Shown: positions 8,540 to 17,955, counted from the stretch's first letter. The stretch is 64,000 nt of DNA from Collinsella sp. (GCA_018380195.1 JAGZUC010000001.1:1-64000); one strand, 5' to 3'. Notes: generated from the letters alone by a model not told the origin. Numbers and translations: made by a program.

Positions 8540-8782
8540 ATGGACCGCTCCGAAATCTTCGACAAGATCGCCGAGGTCGCTGCTGACGTTCTGGGCGTCG
8601 ATGTTGCCGAAATTAGCGATGAGACCACCTTTGACGATCTCGATGCCAACTCGCTCGAGCGCCTGCAGCTGGTTACGGCTATCGAGGACGAGTTCAACCT
8701 CGAGATCGATGACGAGACTCTGCTCTCGCTCAACTCTGTCGCCGACGCCGTCGACGCGATCGAAAACGCCAGGGAGGCCTAG
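8540..8782 (+). CDS. acpP: Acyl carrier protein
   Basis: This 80-residue acidic four-helix protein carries growing acyl chains on a phosphopantetheine arm. The attachment serine lies in DDLDANSLERLQLV (about residues 33-46); the usual DSL is NSL here. A much longer open frame exists upstream, but ATG 8540 with GAGAGGAA just before it gives the family N-terminus MDRSEIFDKIAE. It sits 125 bases after plsX and 3 bases before rnc. Confidence 0.94.
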   Translation: MDRSEIFDKIAEVAADVLGVDVAEISDETTFDDLDANSLERLQLVTAIEDEFNLEIDDETLLSLNSVADAVDAIENAREA

Positions 8783-8785
8783 GTC

Positions 8786-9511
8786 TTGGCTTTGTCTGAA
8801 CGACTTACGCGTGCCCAGGAAATCCTGGGCCATGAGTTCAATAATAAGGTGCTGCTGCGCGCGGCGCTTACGCATCCCTCGGCAGTCGAGGGCCAGCCGG
8901 TTTCTGCCAGCTATGAGCGCCTTGAGTTCTTGGGCGATTCCATTTTGGGCGCCGTCGTCGCCCGTTCGCTCTTTGAGTCCTATCCGGAGTTTGACGAGGG
9001 CAAGCTCACGCGCCTGAAGGTGTCGCTTGTCTCGGGCGCCACGCTGTCCGAGGTTTCTCACGAGTTGGGCATCGACGACATCATCATCTTTGGTGCCTCC
9101 GAGACCGGTACCGGTGCGCGCGGCCTGCATTCGGCGCTCGAGAACGTCTACGAGTCGCTCGTGGGCGCGCTGTACCTGGACGCCGGCTGGGATGCCGCAG
9201 CGGAGTTTATCCACCGTACGCTTAAGCCGCATTTGGCTTCCGAGCGTGCCGAGCACCCCGCGAACCCCAAATCGTTCTTGCAGGAGTGCGTGCAAGCCGA
9301 CGGTCACGAACCCCCGGCGTATAAGCTCGTTGGCTCCGAGGGCCCGGCGCATGCGCCCACCTTTACCGCCGTGGTGTTGATCGATGGTATTCGCCAGGGT
9401 CGCGGCTCCGGCTCCTCAAAGAAGGAAGCCGAGGGAGCCGCTGCACTCGAGGCACTTGACCGCATGGGCTACACCACCAACGGCGTGATTCTCAATAAGA
9501 AGCACGTGTAA
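8786..9511 (+). CDS. rnc: Ribonuclease III
   Basis: RNase III cleaves double-stranded RNA in rRNA and mRNA processing. The 241-residue protein has the signature RLEFLGDSILG near residue 45, the second catalytic acidic cluster ENVYESLVGALYLD, and a C-terminal double-stranded RNA-binding domain (about 165-232). It starts with TTG at 8786, just after acpP, with GGGAGG about 10 bases upstream. It is followed after 10 bases by smc, the conserved rnc-smc-ftsY-ffh arrangement. Confidence 0.95.
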   Translation: MALSERLTRAQEILGHEFNNKVLLRAALTHPSAVEGQPVSASYERLEFLGDSILGAVVARSLFESYPEFDEGKLTRLKVSLVSGATLSEVSHELGIDDIIIFGASETGTGARGLHSALENVYESLVGALYLDAGWDAAAEFIHRTLKPHLASERAEHPANPKSFLQECVQADGHEPPAYKLVGSEGPAHAPTFTAVVLIDGIRQGRGSGSSKKEAEGAAALEALDRMGYTTNGVILNKKHV

Positions 9512-9521
9512 GCGAGGAACC

Positions 9522-12500
9522 GTGTATCTCAAGTCCCTCACGCTCAAAGGGTTCAAGTCGTTTGCCGACCGCGCCCATATGACGTTTGAGCCGGGCCTGA
9601 CCGTCATCGTCGGTCCCAACGGCTCGGGAAAATCGAACATCTCTGACTCGATTCTGTGGGTCCTGGGCGAGCAGAGCGCCAAGCAGCTGCGCGGCCAGGC
9701 CATGGAGGATGTCATCTTCTCGGGCTCGTCAGCGCGCAAGCCGGTGGGTGTCGCCGAGGTCACGCTGGTGCTCGATAACTCGGACCATATGCTGCCCGTC
9801 GACTTTGACGAGGTCGCCATCACCCGTCGTATGTATCGCTCGGGCGAAAGCGAGTACCTCATCAACTCGAGTCCGTGCCGCCTGATGGACATTCAGGACA
9901 TCCTGCACGATTCGGGCCTGGGTAAGGATACGCATTCCATCATCAGCCAGGGCAAGCTCGACGCCATTTTGCAGAGCCGCCCCGAGGAGCGCCGTGCCCT
10001 CATCGAGGAGGCCGCCGGCATCTCCAAGCACAAACGCCGCAAGGAGCGTGCGCTCAAAAAGATTAAATCGATGGACGAGCACTTGACCCGTGCCCGCGAC
10101 ATCAATAAGGAAATCGCCCGTCAGCTGCGGCCGCTGGAGCGTCAGGTCGATCGCGCGCGCAAGTACAAAGAGCTGTCCTCTCGCGCGAACGAACTTACGC
10201 AGATGCTGGCCGTCGACGAGCTTCGTTCGCTGCAGTCGCAGTGGAACGACTTGGAGAGCCGCTCCAAGGAAGGCGCCGCCGAGCTGGAGCTTGCGCAGTA
10301 CCGCATGGGCGAAAAGGAGCGCGAGCTCGAGAAGCTCCAGGTTATGCTCGAGGAAAAGGGCCTGTTTGTGGGCGACCTGGGCGAGCAACGCCGCCATATG
10401 CAAGATGTGGTCGGCCGCATTAACTCCGACATGCGCCTGCTCGAAGAAAAGGGCCACAACATGGTGTCGCGCCTGTCTGACATGCGCGGTCAGATTTCGA
10501 GCTCCGAGCATCAGCGTCGTCGCGTGGTCGAGGAGCTTGAGGACGCGCGTGCGCAGCTTGAGGAAGTGACCGGTGCGCATATGCAGGCCCAGGAGGACGT
10601 CGACGCCGCTGGTCCTGCCGCCGCCGAGCTCCACGAGCGGCGCGTGGCGCTCGACAATCAGATTTCGAAGCTTACGCGCGAACAACGCGATGTGCAGCGC
10701 GTAGCCGATAACGCCGCGCTCGAGCTCGCCAAGGTGAAGGATTCCTTGAGCAATGCCGAGGTCGAGGACAACATGTATGCCTCGCGCCTGGAGCAGATCG
10801 ATGAACAGCTCGAGGAGGTCACGGCCTCGCTCGAGAGCCGTCGCGACCGCGCCGAGGAGCTTGAAGGCGCTCTTGAGGAAGCGCGCCAGGCCCAGGCCGA
10901 TGCGCGTGAGGCCACCGAGACGGCACGCGCGGCCCTGAAGGACCTGCGTAATCGTGAGAGTGAGGCGCGCAACAAGCTGTCCGAGGTGCGCTCGGAGCTT
11001 GCCAGCCAAAAGAAACTCGATGCCCGCATGGCCGACAGCTCGCCGCTCGTGAGCCGTCTGGTGGGTGCGCTGGGCGACGATGTCTCGGGTCGTCTGGGCG
11101 ACGTGCTCGAGGCCCCGCGCGAGCTTGAGGGCCTGGTTGAGCAATTGCTCGCCGGCGATATCGATGCGCTGCTGTTTGATGACGCCGCCACGCTTGAGCG
11201 TGCCGGTCGTGCGGCTCTGGACCAAAAGAAGGCCTCGGGCGAAGCACTGCTGGTGGCGCGCGACGTGAGCGGCTCTACCGCCGCTGAGGGCGCTGCCGGT
11301 ATCCGCCTGGTTGATCGTCTGTCCGTGCGCGCAGGCTACGGACCCGTCGTCGAGGCGCTGCTCGGCGGCTATTACGTGGTCGATGACTTGGCTGCCGCGC
11401 TGTTGGCGCCGGTCGTTGACGGTGTGACCTATGTGACTCCCGATGGCGCCCGCGTAAGCTGTGGCGGCCTGGTGCGCGTGGGCCTCGATGCTGGCGAGGC
11501 CTCGGGTGCTCTGGAGCGTAAGCGTCGCATTCGCGAGCTGGAGGGGCTTGAGCCCGATCTGGCTGCCGTGTTTGAGCATGTGTCGGATCAGGTCGTCGAG
11601 GCCAACGTTGCCGTCGAGGAGGCCCGTGCCGCCGAGGGCGATGCCGCCGGTGAGATCGCCCGTCTTGAGGGCGAGCGCCGCTCGCTGCTCTCCGAGATCG
11701 GCCGCTTGGAGCAAAGCGCTAACAATGCCGAGGTCGAGCGCGTGCGCATCTCCAAGCGCCGCGAGCAGGCTGCCGAGGCCGTTCGTGCCGCGCGCCCGCG
11801 CGTTGACGAGCTCACCCGTTCGCGTGACGAGGCGCGTGCACAGGCAAGCGACCTGGGCCTCCAGATTGCCGAGGCCAACGATGAGCTCGATCGCGTTCGC
11901 CGTGACGATTCCGAGGCCGCCGGTAAGCTCGCCGATGCCAAGGTGCGCCTGGCCCAGACGAGCGAGCGCCTGCGTTCGCTGAAGGGCCGCGTGCCCGACC
12001 TTGAGCATCGTCTTGAGGGCATCGACCGTCGTATCCGCGGAACACGCCAGGCTTCGCGCTCGCTCGAGCTGCTGCGCCTGCGCGTCGACCCCATGCACGA
12101 ACGCTATTCTGCCCTGTTGGAACGCGCGTCGGATTGGGCAGCGCGCCTGCGTGACCAGGCCTCTCTGGAGGAGGCGGACTCCGCTTCGCTCAAGAAGACC
12201 ATCGAGGATGCCAAGGCAGAGGTTGCCCGCGCTAAGGAGCGAGTCGATACCGCCTCCGCCGCGCAAAACGAGTTCAAGGTCGCGCGTGGCAAGCTCGAGG
12301 TGCAGGTAGAGGCCGCCATTAAGGCCATTACCGCCGATGGCACCACGGTACTCGAGGAAGCACTCATGCTTCCGGCGCCCACGGACCGCGATGCCGCCGA
12401 GCGCGAACTCAACCAGCTTGTGCGCCAGATCAACAACCTTGGTCCCGTTAACCAAGTTGCCATGGAGGAGTACGAGCAGCTCAAGCGCCGCGCCGACTAC

Positions 12501-13058
12501 ATCGAGGAGCAGCTGGCCGATCTGGAGAGCGCGCGCAAGGCGCTCACCAAGATCACGGTGGCCATTGATCGCAAGATGCGGAAGGCCTTCCTGGTGACGT
12601 TTGAGAAGGTCGACGCGAACTTCCGCGAGATCTTCGCTATGCTCTTCCCGGGCGGCCAGGCTCATCTGGAGATGACCGATCCCGAGCATCCTGCCGAGAC
12701 GGGTATCGAGGTCGTGGCGCAGCCGCGCGGCAAGCGCATCACCAAGATGATGCTCATGTCGGGCGGCGAGAAGAGTCTGACGGCGCTCGCCCTGCTTTTT
12801 GCCGTGTACCGCACACGTACGGTTCCGTTCTATGTGCTGGACGAGGTCGAGGCGGCGCTTGATGACGCTAACCTGTCCAAGCTCATCGGAGCCCTCGATG
12901 TGCTGCGTTCCGATACGCAGCTCTTGGTTATCTCGCATCAGCGCCGTACTATGGAGGACGCTGACGTCCTCTATGGCGTCTCGATGCAAGCCGACGGCGT
13001 CAGTCGCGTCGTCTCGCAAAAACTCGATCGCGAAACCGGAAAGGTCGTGAATGCATAA
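9522..13058 (+). CDS. smc: Chromosome segregation protein SMC
   Basis: SMC is the condensin ATPase that organises the nucleoid. The 1178-residue protein has Walker A GPNGSGKSN near residue 32, two long coiled coils, a hinge around 510-660, the ABC signature LMSGGEKSLTALALL near 1080 and Walker B FYVLDEVEAALDDAN near 1105. It starts with GTG at 9522. Its stop overlaps the ftsY start by one base (TAATG). The partners scpA/scpB are not in this window. Confidence 0.96.
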   Translation: MYLKSLTLKGFKSFADRAHMTFEPGLTVIVGPNGSGKSNISDSILWVLGEQSAKQLRGQAMEDVIFSGSSARKPVGVAEVTLVLDNSDHMLPVDFDEVAITRRMYRSGESEYLINSSPCRLMDIQDILHDSGLGKDTHSIISQGKLDAILQSRPEERRALIEEAAGISKHKRRKERALKKIKSMDEHLTRARDINKEIARQLRPLERQVDRARKYKELSSRANELTQMLAVDELRSLQSQWNDLESRSKEGAAELELAQYRMGEKERELEKLQVMLEEKGLFVGDLGEQRRHMQDVVGRINSDMRLLEEKGHNMVSRLSDMRGQISSSEHQRRRVVEELEDARAQLEEVTGAHMQAQEDVDAAGPAAAELHERRVALDNQISKLTREQRDVQRVADNAALELAKVKDSLSNAEVEDNMYASRLEQIDEQLEEVTASLESRRDRAEELEGALEEARQAQADAREATETARAALKDLRNRESEARNKLSEVRSELASQKKLDARMADSSPLVSRLVGALGDDVSGRLGDVLEAPRELEGLVEQLLAGDIDALLFDDAATLERAGRAALDQKKASGEALLVARDVSGSTAAEGAAGIRLVDRLSVRAGYGPVVEALLGGYYVVDDLAAALLAPVVDGVTYVTPDGARVSCGGLVRVGLDAGEASGALERKRRIRELEGLEPDLAAVFEHVSDQVVEANVAVEEARAAEGDAAGEIARLEGERRSLLSEIGRLEQSANNAEVERVRISKRREQAAEAVRAARPRVDELTRSRDEARAQASDLGLQIAEANDELDRVRRDDSEAAGKLADAKVRLAQTSERLRSLKGRVPDLEHRLEGIDRRIRGTRQASRSLELLRLRVDPMHERYSALLERASDWAARLRDQASLEEADSASLKKTIEDAKAEVARAKERVDTASAAQNEFKVARGKLEVQVEAAIKAITADGTTVLEEALMLPAPTDRDAAERELNQLVRQINNLGPVNQVAMEEYEQLKRRADYIEEQLADLESARKALTKITVAIDRKMRKAFLVTFEKVDANFREIFAMLFPGGQAHLEMTDPEHPAETGIEVVAQPRGKRITKMMLMSGGEKSLTALALLFAVYRTRTVPFYVLDEVEAALDDANLSKLIGALDVLRSDTQLLVISHQRRTMEDADVLYGVSMQADGVSRVVSQKLDRETGKVVNA

Positions 13059-13975
13059 TGGGATTCTTCGATGCTCTCTCGCGCGGACTTGAGCGCAGCC
13101 GCGAGGCCCTCAACGAGGTCTTCTACTTTGGCGGTGAGGTCGACGAGGATTTTTGGGAGGACCTGGAGGACACCCTCGTAATGGGTGACATGGGCGCCGA
13201 GGTCGCTATCAAGGTCTCCGATGACCTGCGCGATGCCGCGGCCAAGAAGAACCTCAAGACCGCTCCGCAGCTTCGCCGCGCCCTGGCCGAGCAGCTTGAG
13301 CAGCACTTTGTGCCCATCGAGCGAGATCCGTTCTCCGATACGCCGAGCTGCGTGCTGTTTGTGGGCATTAACGGTGCCGGCAAGACCACGACGGTCGGTA
13401 AGATCGCGAGCGCCATGGCTGCCCGCGGCAAGAACGTGGTGATCGGTTCGGCCGACACCTTCCGCGCCGCCGCCATCGAGCAGCTCGATGTGTGGGGGCA
13501 GCGTGCCGGCGTACCGGTTATCAAGCGTGACCGCGGCTCCGATCCGGCGAGCGTGTGCTATGACGTGCTCGACGAGGCCGATAAGCGCGGCAGTGACCTG
13601 GTGCTCATCGATACCGCCGGCCGTCTGCACACGAGCCCTGAGCTCATGCGCGAGCTTGCCAAGGTGGTCAATGTGACCCGTAAGCGCGCCGCCAATATGG
13701 CCGCCGGTCCCATGCCGGTTTCGGTCGTGCTTGTGATCGACGCCGCGACGGGTCAAAACGGTCTGAACCAGGCGCTCGAGTTTAACGAGGCGCTGGGCCT
13801 GGACGGTATTATCATGACTAAGCTCGACGGCACGGCTAAGGGCGGTATCGCCATGGCCGTGGCCGAGAAACTCAAGCTCCCGATCCTGCGCGTGGGCGTG
13901 GGCGAGCAGGTCGATGACCTGCAGGAGTTCAATGCCAAAGATTTCTGCCGCGCCCTGGTGGGCGAGTCCAATTAA
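13058..13975 (+). CDS. ftsY: Signal recognition particle receptor FtsY
   Basis: FtsY is the GTPase membrane receptor for the SRP. The 305-residue protein contains the N domain and the G domain, with P-loop GINGAGKTTTVGKIA near residue 104, the DTAGRL motif and TKLDGTAKGG. It lacks the long acidic A domain of the E. coli protein, like many Gram-positive FtsY proteins. It is translationally coupled to smc and 10 bases before ffh. Confidence 0.96.
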   Translation: MGFFDALSRGLERSREALNEVFYFGGEVDEDFWEDLEDTLVMGDMGAEVAIKVSDDLRDAAAKKNLKTAPQLRRALAEQLEQHFVPIERDPFSDTPSCVLFVGINGAGKTTTVGKIASAMAARGKNVVIGSADTFRAAAIEQLDVWGQRAGVPVIKRDRGSDPASVCYDVLDEADKRGSDLVLIDTAGRLHTSPELMRELAKVVNVTRKRAANMAAGPMPVSVVLVIDAATGQNGLNQALEFNEALGLDGIIMTKLDGTAKGGIAMAVAEKLKLPILRVGVGEQVDDLQEFNAKDFCRALVGESN

Positions 13976-13985
13976 GGAGTGACTA

Positions 13986-15461
13986 GTGTTTGATTCCCTG
14001 AGCGATCGCCTCAACGACACATTTGACCGCCTGCGCGGCAAGGGCAAGCTGACCGAGGCCGATATTACTTCGGCCATGCGCGATATTCGCATGGCACTGC
14101 TCGAGGCCGACGTTAACTTTAAGGTCGTCAAGGAGTTCGTCGCCAAGACCAAGGAGCGCTGCATGACCGCTGAGGTCATGGAGTCGCTGTCGCCGGCGCA
14201 AAACGTCGTCAAGATCGTGCTCGACGAGCTCACCGAGATGCTTGGCTCAACCGAGAGCAAGCTCGTCTTTAGCAATCGTATTCCCAATGTCATCATGCTC
14301 GTGGGCCTGCAGGGCTCCGGTAAGACCACGGCGGCCGTAAAGCTGGCCTACCTGCTCAAGAAGCAGGGTCGCTCGCCGTTGCTCGCCGCGTGCGACGTCT
14401 ACCGTCCCGCTGCTGCCGACCAGCTGGCCACGCTCGGTGGCGAGATCGGCGTACCGGTCTTCCGCGGCGACGGTGCGCACCCGGTCGATATCGCCAAGGG
14501 CGCCATCCAGGAGGCCGTCGACCACCTGCGCGACGTGGTCATCGTCGATACCGCCGGACGTCTTCAGATCGATGAGCAGATGATGCAGGAGGCCGTGGAC
14601 ATCAAGAAGGCCGTTAAGCCCGATCAGGTGCTGATGGTCGTCGATGCCATGACCGGCCAGGATATCGTCAACGTCGTCTCGACCTTTGCCGAGCGCACCG
14701 ACTTTGACGGAGTGATCATCTCCAAGCTCGACGGCGATGCCCGTGGCGGCGGCGCGCTTTCCGTGCGCCAGGTGACCGGCAAGCCCATCAAGTTCGTGAG
14801 CATGGGCGAGAAGCCCGATTCGCTGGAGCCGTTCTATCCCGATCGTATGGCCAAGCGCATTCTGGGTATGGGCGACGTTGTCGGCATTATTGAGAAGGCC
14901 CAGGAGGCGGCCGACGCCGAGCAGCTCGAGGCTGCCGAGCGCATGCTGCGCGAGGGCTTCACCATGAATGACATGCTCGACCAGATGAAGGCCGTCAAGA
15001 AGATGGGCGGCATGAAGGGCATCCTGGGCATGCTCCCCGGCGGCCAGCGTGCGCTCAACCAGATGGGCGGCAACCTGGACGAGGGCATCTTCGACAAGAA
15101 CGAGGCCATCATCATGTCGATGACCAAGGAGGAGCGCCTTCGCCCCTCCATCATCAACGGTCAGCGCCGTGCCCGCATTGCCAAGGGCGCCGGCGTGACC
15201 CCCACCGAGGTCAATAGCCTTATGAAGCAGTGGGGCGAGATGAATAAGATGATGGGCCGCATGCGCACGATGGCCAATCAGGCGCAGGCCGGCGGCAAGA
15301 AGGGCAAGAAGGGTAAGAAGGGCAAAAAGATGCGCATGCCCAATATTCCCGGTCTGGATGCCATGGGGCTGGGCGGCATGGGCGGCCTGGGAACGGGCGG
15401 CCCCAAGTCCGATATGGACCTGCTGCGCCAGATGGAAGCGCAGATGCGCAACAAGAAGTAA
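13986..15461 (+). CDS. ffh: Signal recognition particle protein Ffh
   Basis: Ffh is the SRP GTPase that binds signal sequences and 4.5S RNA. The 491-residue protein has an N domain, the P-loop GLQGSGKTTAAVKLA near residue 108, DTAGRLQIDEQMM, and a methionine-rich M domain. The tail carries a repeated GKKGKK lysine/glycine segment and then Met/Gly-rich sequence. GTG at 13986 is preceded by AAGGAGTG. It ends the run of genes that began at 568; a strong terminator follows. Confidence 0.96.
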   Translation: MFDSLSDRLNDTFDRLRGKGKLTEADITSAMRDIRMALLEADVNFKVVKEFVAKTKERCMTAEVMESLSPAQNVVKIVLDELTEMLGSTESKLVFSNRIPNVIMLVGLQGSGKTTAAVKLAYLLKKQGRSPLLAACDVYRPAAADQLATLGGEIGVPVFRGDGAHPVDIAKGAIQEAVDHLRDVVIVDTAGRLQIDEQMMQEAVDIKKAVKPDQVLMVVDAMTGQDIVNVVSTFAERTDFDGVIISKLDGDARGGGALSVRQVTGKPIKFVSMGEKPDSLEPFYPDRMAKRILGMGDVVGIIEKAQEAADAEQLEAAERMLREGFTMNDMLDQMKAVKKMGGMKGILGMLPGGQRALNQMGGNLDEGIFDKNEAIIMSMTKEERLRPSIINGQRRARIAKGAGVTPTEVNSLMKQWGEMNKMMGRMRTMANQAQAGGKKGKKGKKGKKMRMPNIPGLDAMGLGGMGGLGTGGPKSDMDLLRQMEAQMRNKK

Positions 15462-15481
15462 CGACTAGTTGAGTCGTGTAT

Positions 15482-15521
15482 GGCGAAGGCCGCCTGGATG
15501 GTATTCCAGGCGGCCTTCGCC
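15482..15521. terminator. Bidirectional terminator between ffh and the NifX-like gene
   Basis: GGCGAAGGCCGCCTGGA (15482-15498) pairs perfectly with 15505-15521 around a 6-base loop, a 17-bp stem. It lies between two convergent genes and can serve both, although T-runs are short. Confidence 0.8.
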
Positions 15522-15577
15522 GTTTGTTCGCTGGTTGTCGCACGCGTGGAAGCGCGTTCTCGACGAGGTGCTTGCCG

Positions 15578-16342
15578 CTAGTGGCATCCGCAGCCTTCGT
15601 GCCCGTCATGGTCGTGGTGACCGTGGCAGCCGCAGGACTCGCCATGCTCGTGGATGTGCTCGTGATCATGTCCATGGCAGTCGCAGGTGGCCTCGCCGTT
15701 CTGTGCGAGCGTGCCGGCAATGAGGGCCTCGACGCAGGCATCGCAGCTGCCCTGGGCGCCCGCATAGACCGTGATGCCGGCTTGGGCAAGCGCGTTGATA
15801 GCGCCGCCGCCGATACCGCCGCAAATGAGCGTGTCAACGCCACCGTTGGCAAGCAGGCCCGCCAAGGCGCCGTGGCCGGTGCCGCCGGTGCCTACGACCT
15901 GCTCGTTGAGCACCTTGCCATCCTGGATGTCGTAGATCTTGAACTGCTCGCTGCGGCCAAAGTGCATAAAGATGTTGCCGTTGTCGTACGTCGTTGCCAC
16001 CCTCATGGTGCCGACCTCCTTTGCTGGCCATGCGGCCGTCGTCGTGGCGATGGGGGAGTACGCGATATTGCCGCCCTCGATGACGAGCGCTCGTCCGTTG
16101 ACCAGCGCGTTTGCCACCTTGCGATGCGCGCGACTGCTGATTGCCGCCACCGTGGCGCGGGCGATGCCCATGTGCAGGGCGACGGCCTCCTGATTGAGGC
16201 CCTCCAGATCGCACAGGCGCAGCACCTCAAGCTCGTCGACGGTCATGTCGATGGCATCACCGCTGGCCAGGCCATCGGGGGTAAAGCCGCGGTATTCGGG
16301 GATGATCCCGACGCGGCGCAGTTTTTCGCGTCTTCCTGCCAT
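15578..16342 (-). CDS. DUF134 regulator fused to a NifX/NifB-type cofactor-binding domain
   Basis: This 254-residue protein joins two families. Residues ~1-95 are DUF134, a helix-turn-helix domain (MTVDELEVLRLCDLEGL, then the recognition region QEAVALHMGIARATVAA). Residues ~108-215 are a dinitrogenase iron-molybdenum cofactor binding domain (MRVATTYDNGNIFMHFG; TLICGGIGGGAINAL). The last ~35 residues are a His/Cys-rich tail such as CHGHDHEHIHEH, likely to bind metal. The open frame runs further upstream, but ATG at 16342 with GGAG before it gives the DUF134 N-terminus. Family members are found near Fe-S/Mrp-type genes. A metal or Fe-S sensing regulator is an inference. Confidence 0.85.
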   Translation of the reverse strand: MAGRREKLRRVGIIPEYRGFTPDGLASGDAIDMTVDELEVLRLCDLEGLNQEAVALHMGIARATVAAISSRAHRKVANALVNGRALVIEGGNIAYSPIATTTAAWPAKEVGTMRVATTYDNGNIFMHFGRSEQFKIYDIQDGKVLNEQVVGTGGTGHGALAGLLANGGVDTLICGGIGGGAINALAQAGITVYAGAQGSCDACVEALIAGTLAQNGEATCDCHGHDHEHIHEHGESCGCHGHHDHDGHEGCGCH

Positions 16343-16355
16343 GCACACTCCAAAT

Positions 16356-16423
16356 CTGACATATGTCAACAATAGAATAGCGAACGTGCGGATTTGCGCA
16401 AGGAATTTCTGGCATATGTCAGA
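16356..16423. promoter_or_regulatory. Paired TGACATATGTCA operator candidate
   Basis: TCTGACATATGTCA lies at 16355-16368, with a perfect 12-bp palindrome at 16357-16368. A second near-palindrome TCTGGCATATGTCAGA lies at about 16408-16423, about 53 bases (five helical turns) away. Both are in the intergenic region upstream of the divergent DUF134-type regulator and thyA. Autoregulation by the DUF134 protein is inferred. Confidence 0.55.
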
Positions 16424-16508
16424 AAATGAGGGCTTATGTTTGGGCTGTGGGGCCGCGTGCGCCTGGGCTACAATGAATCTCGCTTGTAGGCGACTGACAG
16501 GAGGGTCA

Positions 16509-17357
16509 ATGAGCAAAGCTGATCAACAGTTTGTAACCATGTGCCGCGATATCTTGGACCATGGCACCACCACCGAGGGCCAAAAGGTCCGCCCGGTGTG
16601 GGAGGACGGCACCCCTGCCTATACCATTAAAAACTTTGGTGTCACGGCGCGCTATGATCTGCGCGAGGAGTTCCCCGCGCTCACCCTGCGTCGTACGGCG
16701 CTTAAGTCTGCCATGGACGAGATTCTGTGGATCTATCAAAAGAAGTCCAATAACGTGCATGACCTCAACAGCCATATCTGGGATGAGTGGGCCGATGAGA
16801 CCGGTTCCATCGGTAAAGCCTACGGCTATCAGATTGGTCAGAAGAGCCATTACGCCGAGGGCGACTTCGACCAGATTGACCGTGTACTGTACGACCTTAA
16901 GCACACGCCGTATAGTCGCCGCATTATGACCAATACGTACGTGTTTAGCGATCTGTCCGAGATGCACCTTTATCCATGCGCCTATAGCGTGACCTATAAC
17001 GTGACGCAGCGTCCTCAGGACGACAAGCCGACGCTCAACATGCTTCTCAACCAGCGCAGCCAGGACATTTTGGCCGCGAACAACTGGAACGTGTGCCAGT
17101 ACGCCATTTTGCTGATGATGGTCGCGCAGTCGGTCGATATGATTCCCGGTGAGCTGCTGCACGTGATCGCCGACGCCCATATCTATGATCGTCATGTCGA
17201 TATCGTCCGCGAGCTTATCGAGCGTCCGCAGTTTGCGGCACCCAAGGTAACGCTCAACCCCGATGTGCATGACTTCTATGCGTTTACGACCGATGACCTG
17301 ATCGTCGAGGGCTATGAGCACGGCCCTCAGGTCAAGAACATCCCCATTGCGGTGTAG
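16509..17357 (+). CDS. thyA: Thymidylate synthase
   Basis: ThyA methylates dUMP to dTMP using methylene-tetrahydrofolate. The open frame extends upstream, but AGGAGGGTC (16499-16507) sets ATG 16509, giving 282 residues. The catalytic cysteine is C157 in LYPCAYS, and the folate/dUMP site is in NQRSQDILAANNWN. The Cys context (PCAY rather than PCH) marks a divergent clade also seen in Gram-positive bacteria. It is followed within 10 bases by dihydrofolate reductase, which recycles the dihydrofolate it produces. Confidence 0.95.
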   Translation: MSKADQQFVTMCRDILDHGTTTEGQKVRPVWEDGTPAYTIKNFGVTARYDLREEFPALTLRRTALKSAMDEILWIYQKKSNNVHDLNSHIWDEWADETGSIGKAYGYQIGQKSHYAEGDFDQIDRVLYDLKHTPYSRRIMTNTYVFSDLSEMHLYPCAYSVTYNVTQRPQDDKPTLNMLLNQRSQDILAANNWNVCQYAILLMMVAQSVDMIPGELLHVIADAHIYDRHVDIVRELIERPQFAAPKVTLNPDVHDFYAFTTDDLIVEGYEHGPQVKNIPIAV

Positions 17358-17366
17358 GTGACGCGC

Positions 17367-17885
17367 ATGACGTGTAAGCTTTCTGCCATCGTCGCCGTGT
17401 GTGACGACTGGGGTATTGGCTGCGAGGGCGATATGGTGGTGTCCAATCGCGCCGATATGCGCCATTTTGTGGCCTGCACCAAGGGCTGCCCGGTTATCAT
17501 GGGACGCAAGACGCTGCTGAGTTTTCCCGGCGGGCGTCCTCTCAAGAACCGCCGCAATATCGTGCTTACGCGCGATATAGGCTTTACCCGCGAGGGCGTC
17601 GACGTGGAGCATAGCGTTGACGAAGCGCTCGCTGCGGTTGCCGATGAGCCCGTTGCCTGGGTGATCGGTGGCGGCGATGTCTATCGGCAGTTTTTGCCGT
17701 ACTGCGTGGAGGCCGAGGTCACTCATAACCACTGCGTCCATCCCGTGGACACGTACTTTCCCGACTTGGACGCCGATCCCGCGTGGGAGATTGCGCAGCG
17801 TAGCGGCGTCGCGACGATTGCCGCCGGTGAGGGTGACGAGGGCGTCGATTATGAGTTCGTGACGTATCATCGCGTTGAGGCGTAA
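17367..17885 (+). CDS. folA: Dihydrofolate reductase
   Basis: DHFR reduces dihydrofolate to tetrahydrofolate. The 172-residue protein shows KLSAIVAVCDDWGIG (substrate/cofactor loop), GCPVIMGRKTLLSFPGGRPL (NADPH site) and WVIGGGDVYRQFL. A GTG at 17358 directly after the thyA stop is also in frame. ATG 17367 is preferred because GTAGGTGA lies at suitable spacing. It forms a two-gene thyA-folA operon. The acidic residue usually at position ~27 is within SNRADMRHF. Confidence 0.92.
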   Translation: MTCKLSAIVAVCDDWGIGCEGDMVVSNRADMRHFVACTKGCPVIMGRKTLLSFPGGRPLKNRRNIVLTRDIGFTREGVDVEHSVDEALAAVADEPVAWVIGGGDVYRQFLPYCVEAEVTHNHCVHPVDTYFPDLDADPAWEIAQRSGVATIAAGEGDEGVDYEFVTYHRVEA

Positions 17886-17928
17886 ATCGTCTGGCGTGAA
17901 CGGTATCATCGGGTTGATTGAATGCATG

Positions 17929-17955
17929 GGGCGGCGCTTAGCGTCGCCTCGTTTG
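17929..17955 (+). terminator. Hairpin after folA
   Basis: GGCGGCGC (17930-17937) pairs with GCGTCGCC (17941-17948) around TTA, followed by TCGTTT. It is a possible weak terminator of thyA-folA. Confidence 0.45.

Noticed and set aside
9729..13019. 1096-codon - strand open frame opposite smc
   Set aside because: It mirrors the smc codon pattern; the product is composition-biased (Leu/Gly/Ala/His) with no motif, and smc is certain.
15476..16375. 299-codon + strand open frame opposite the DUF134-NifX gene
   Set aside because: It begins inside the terminator hairpin and mirrors the real - strand gene, whose two domains are clear.
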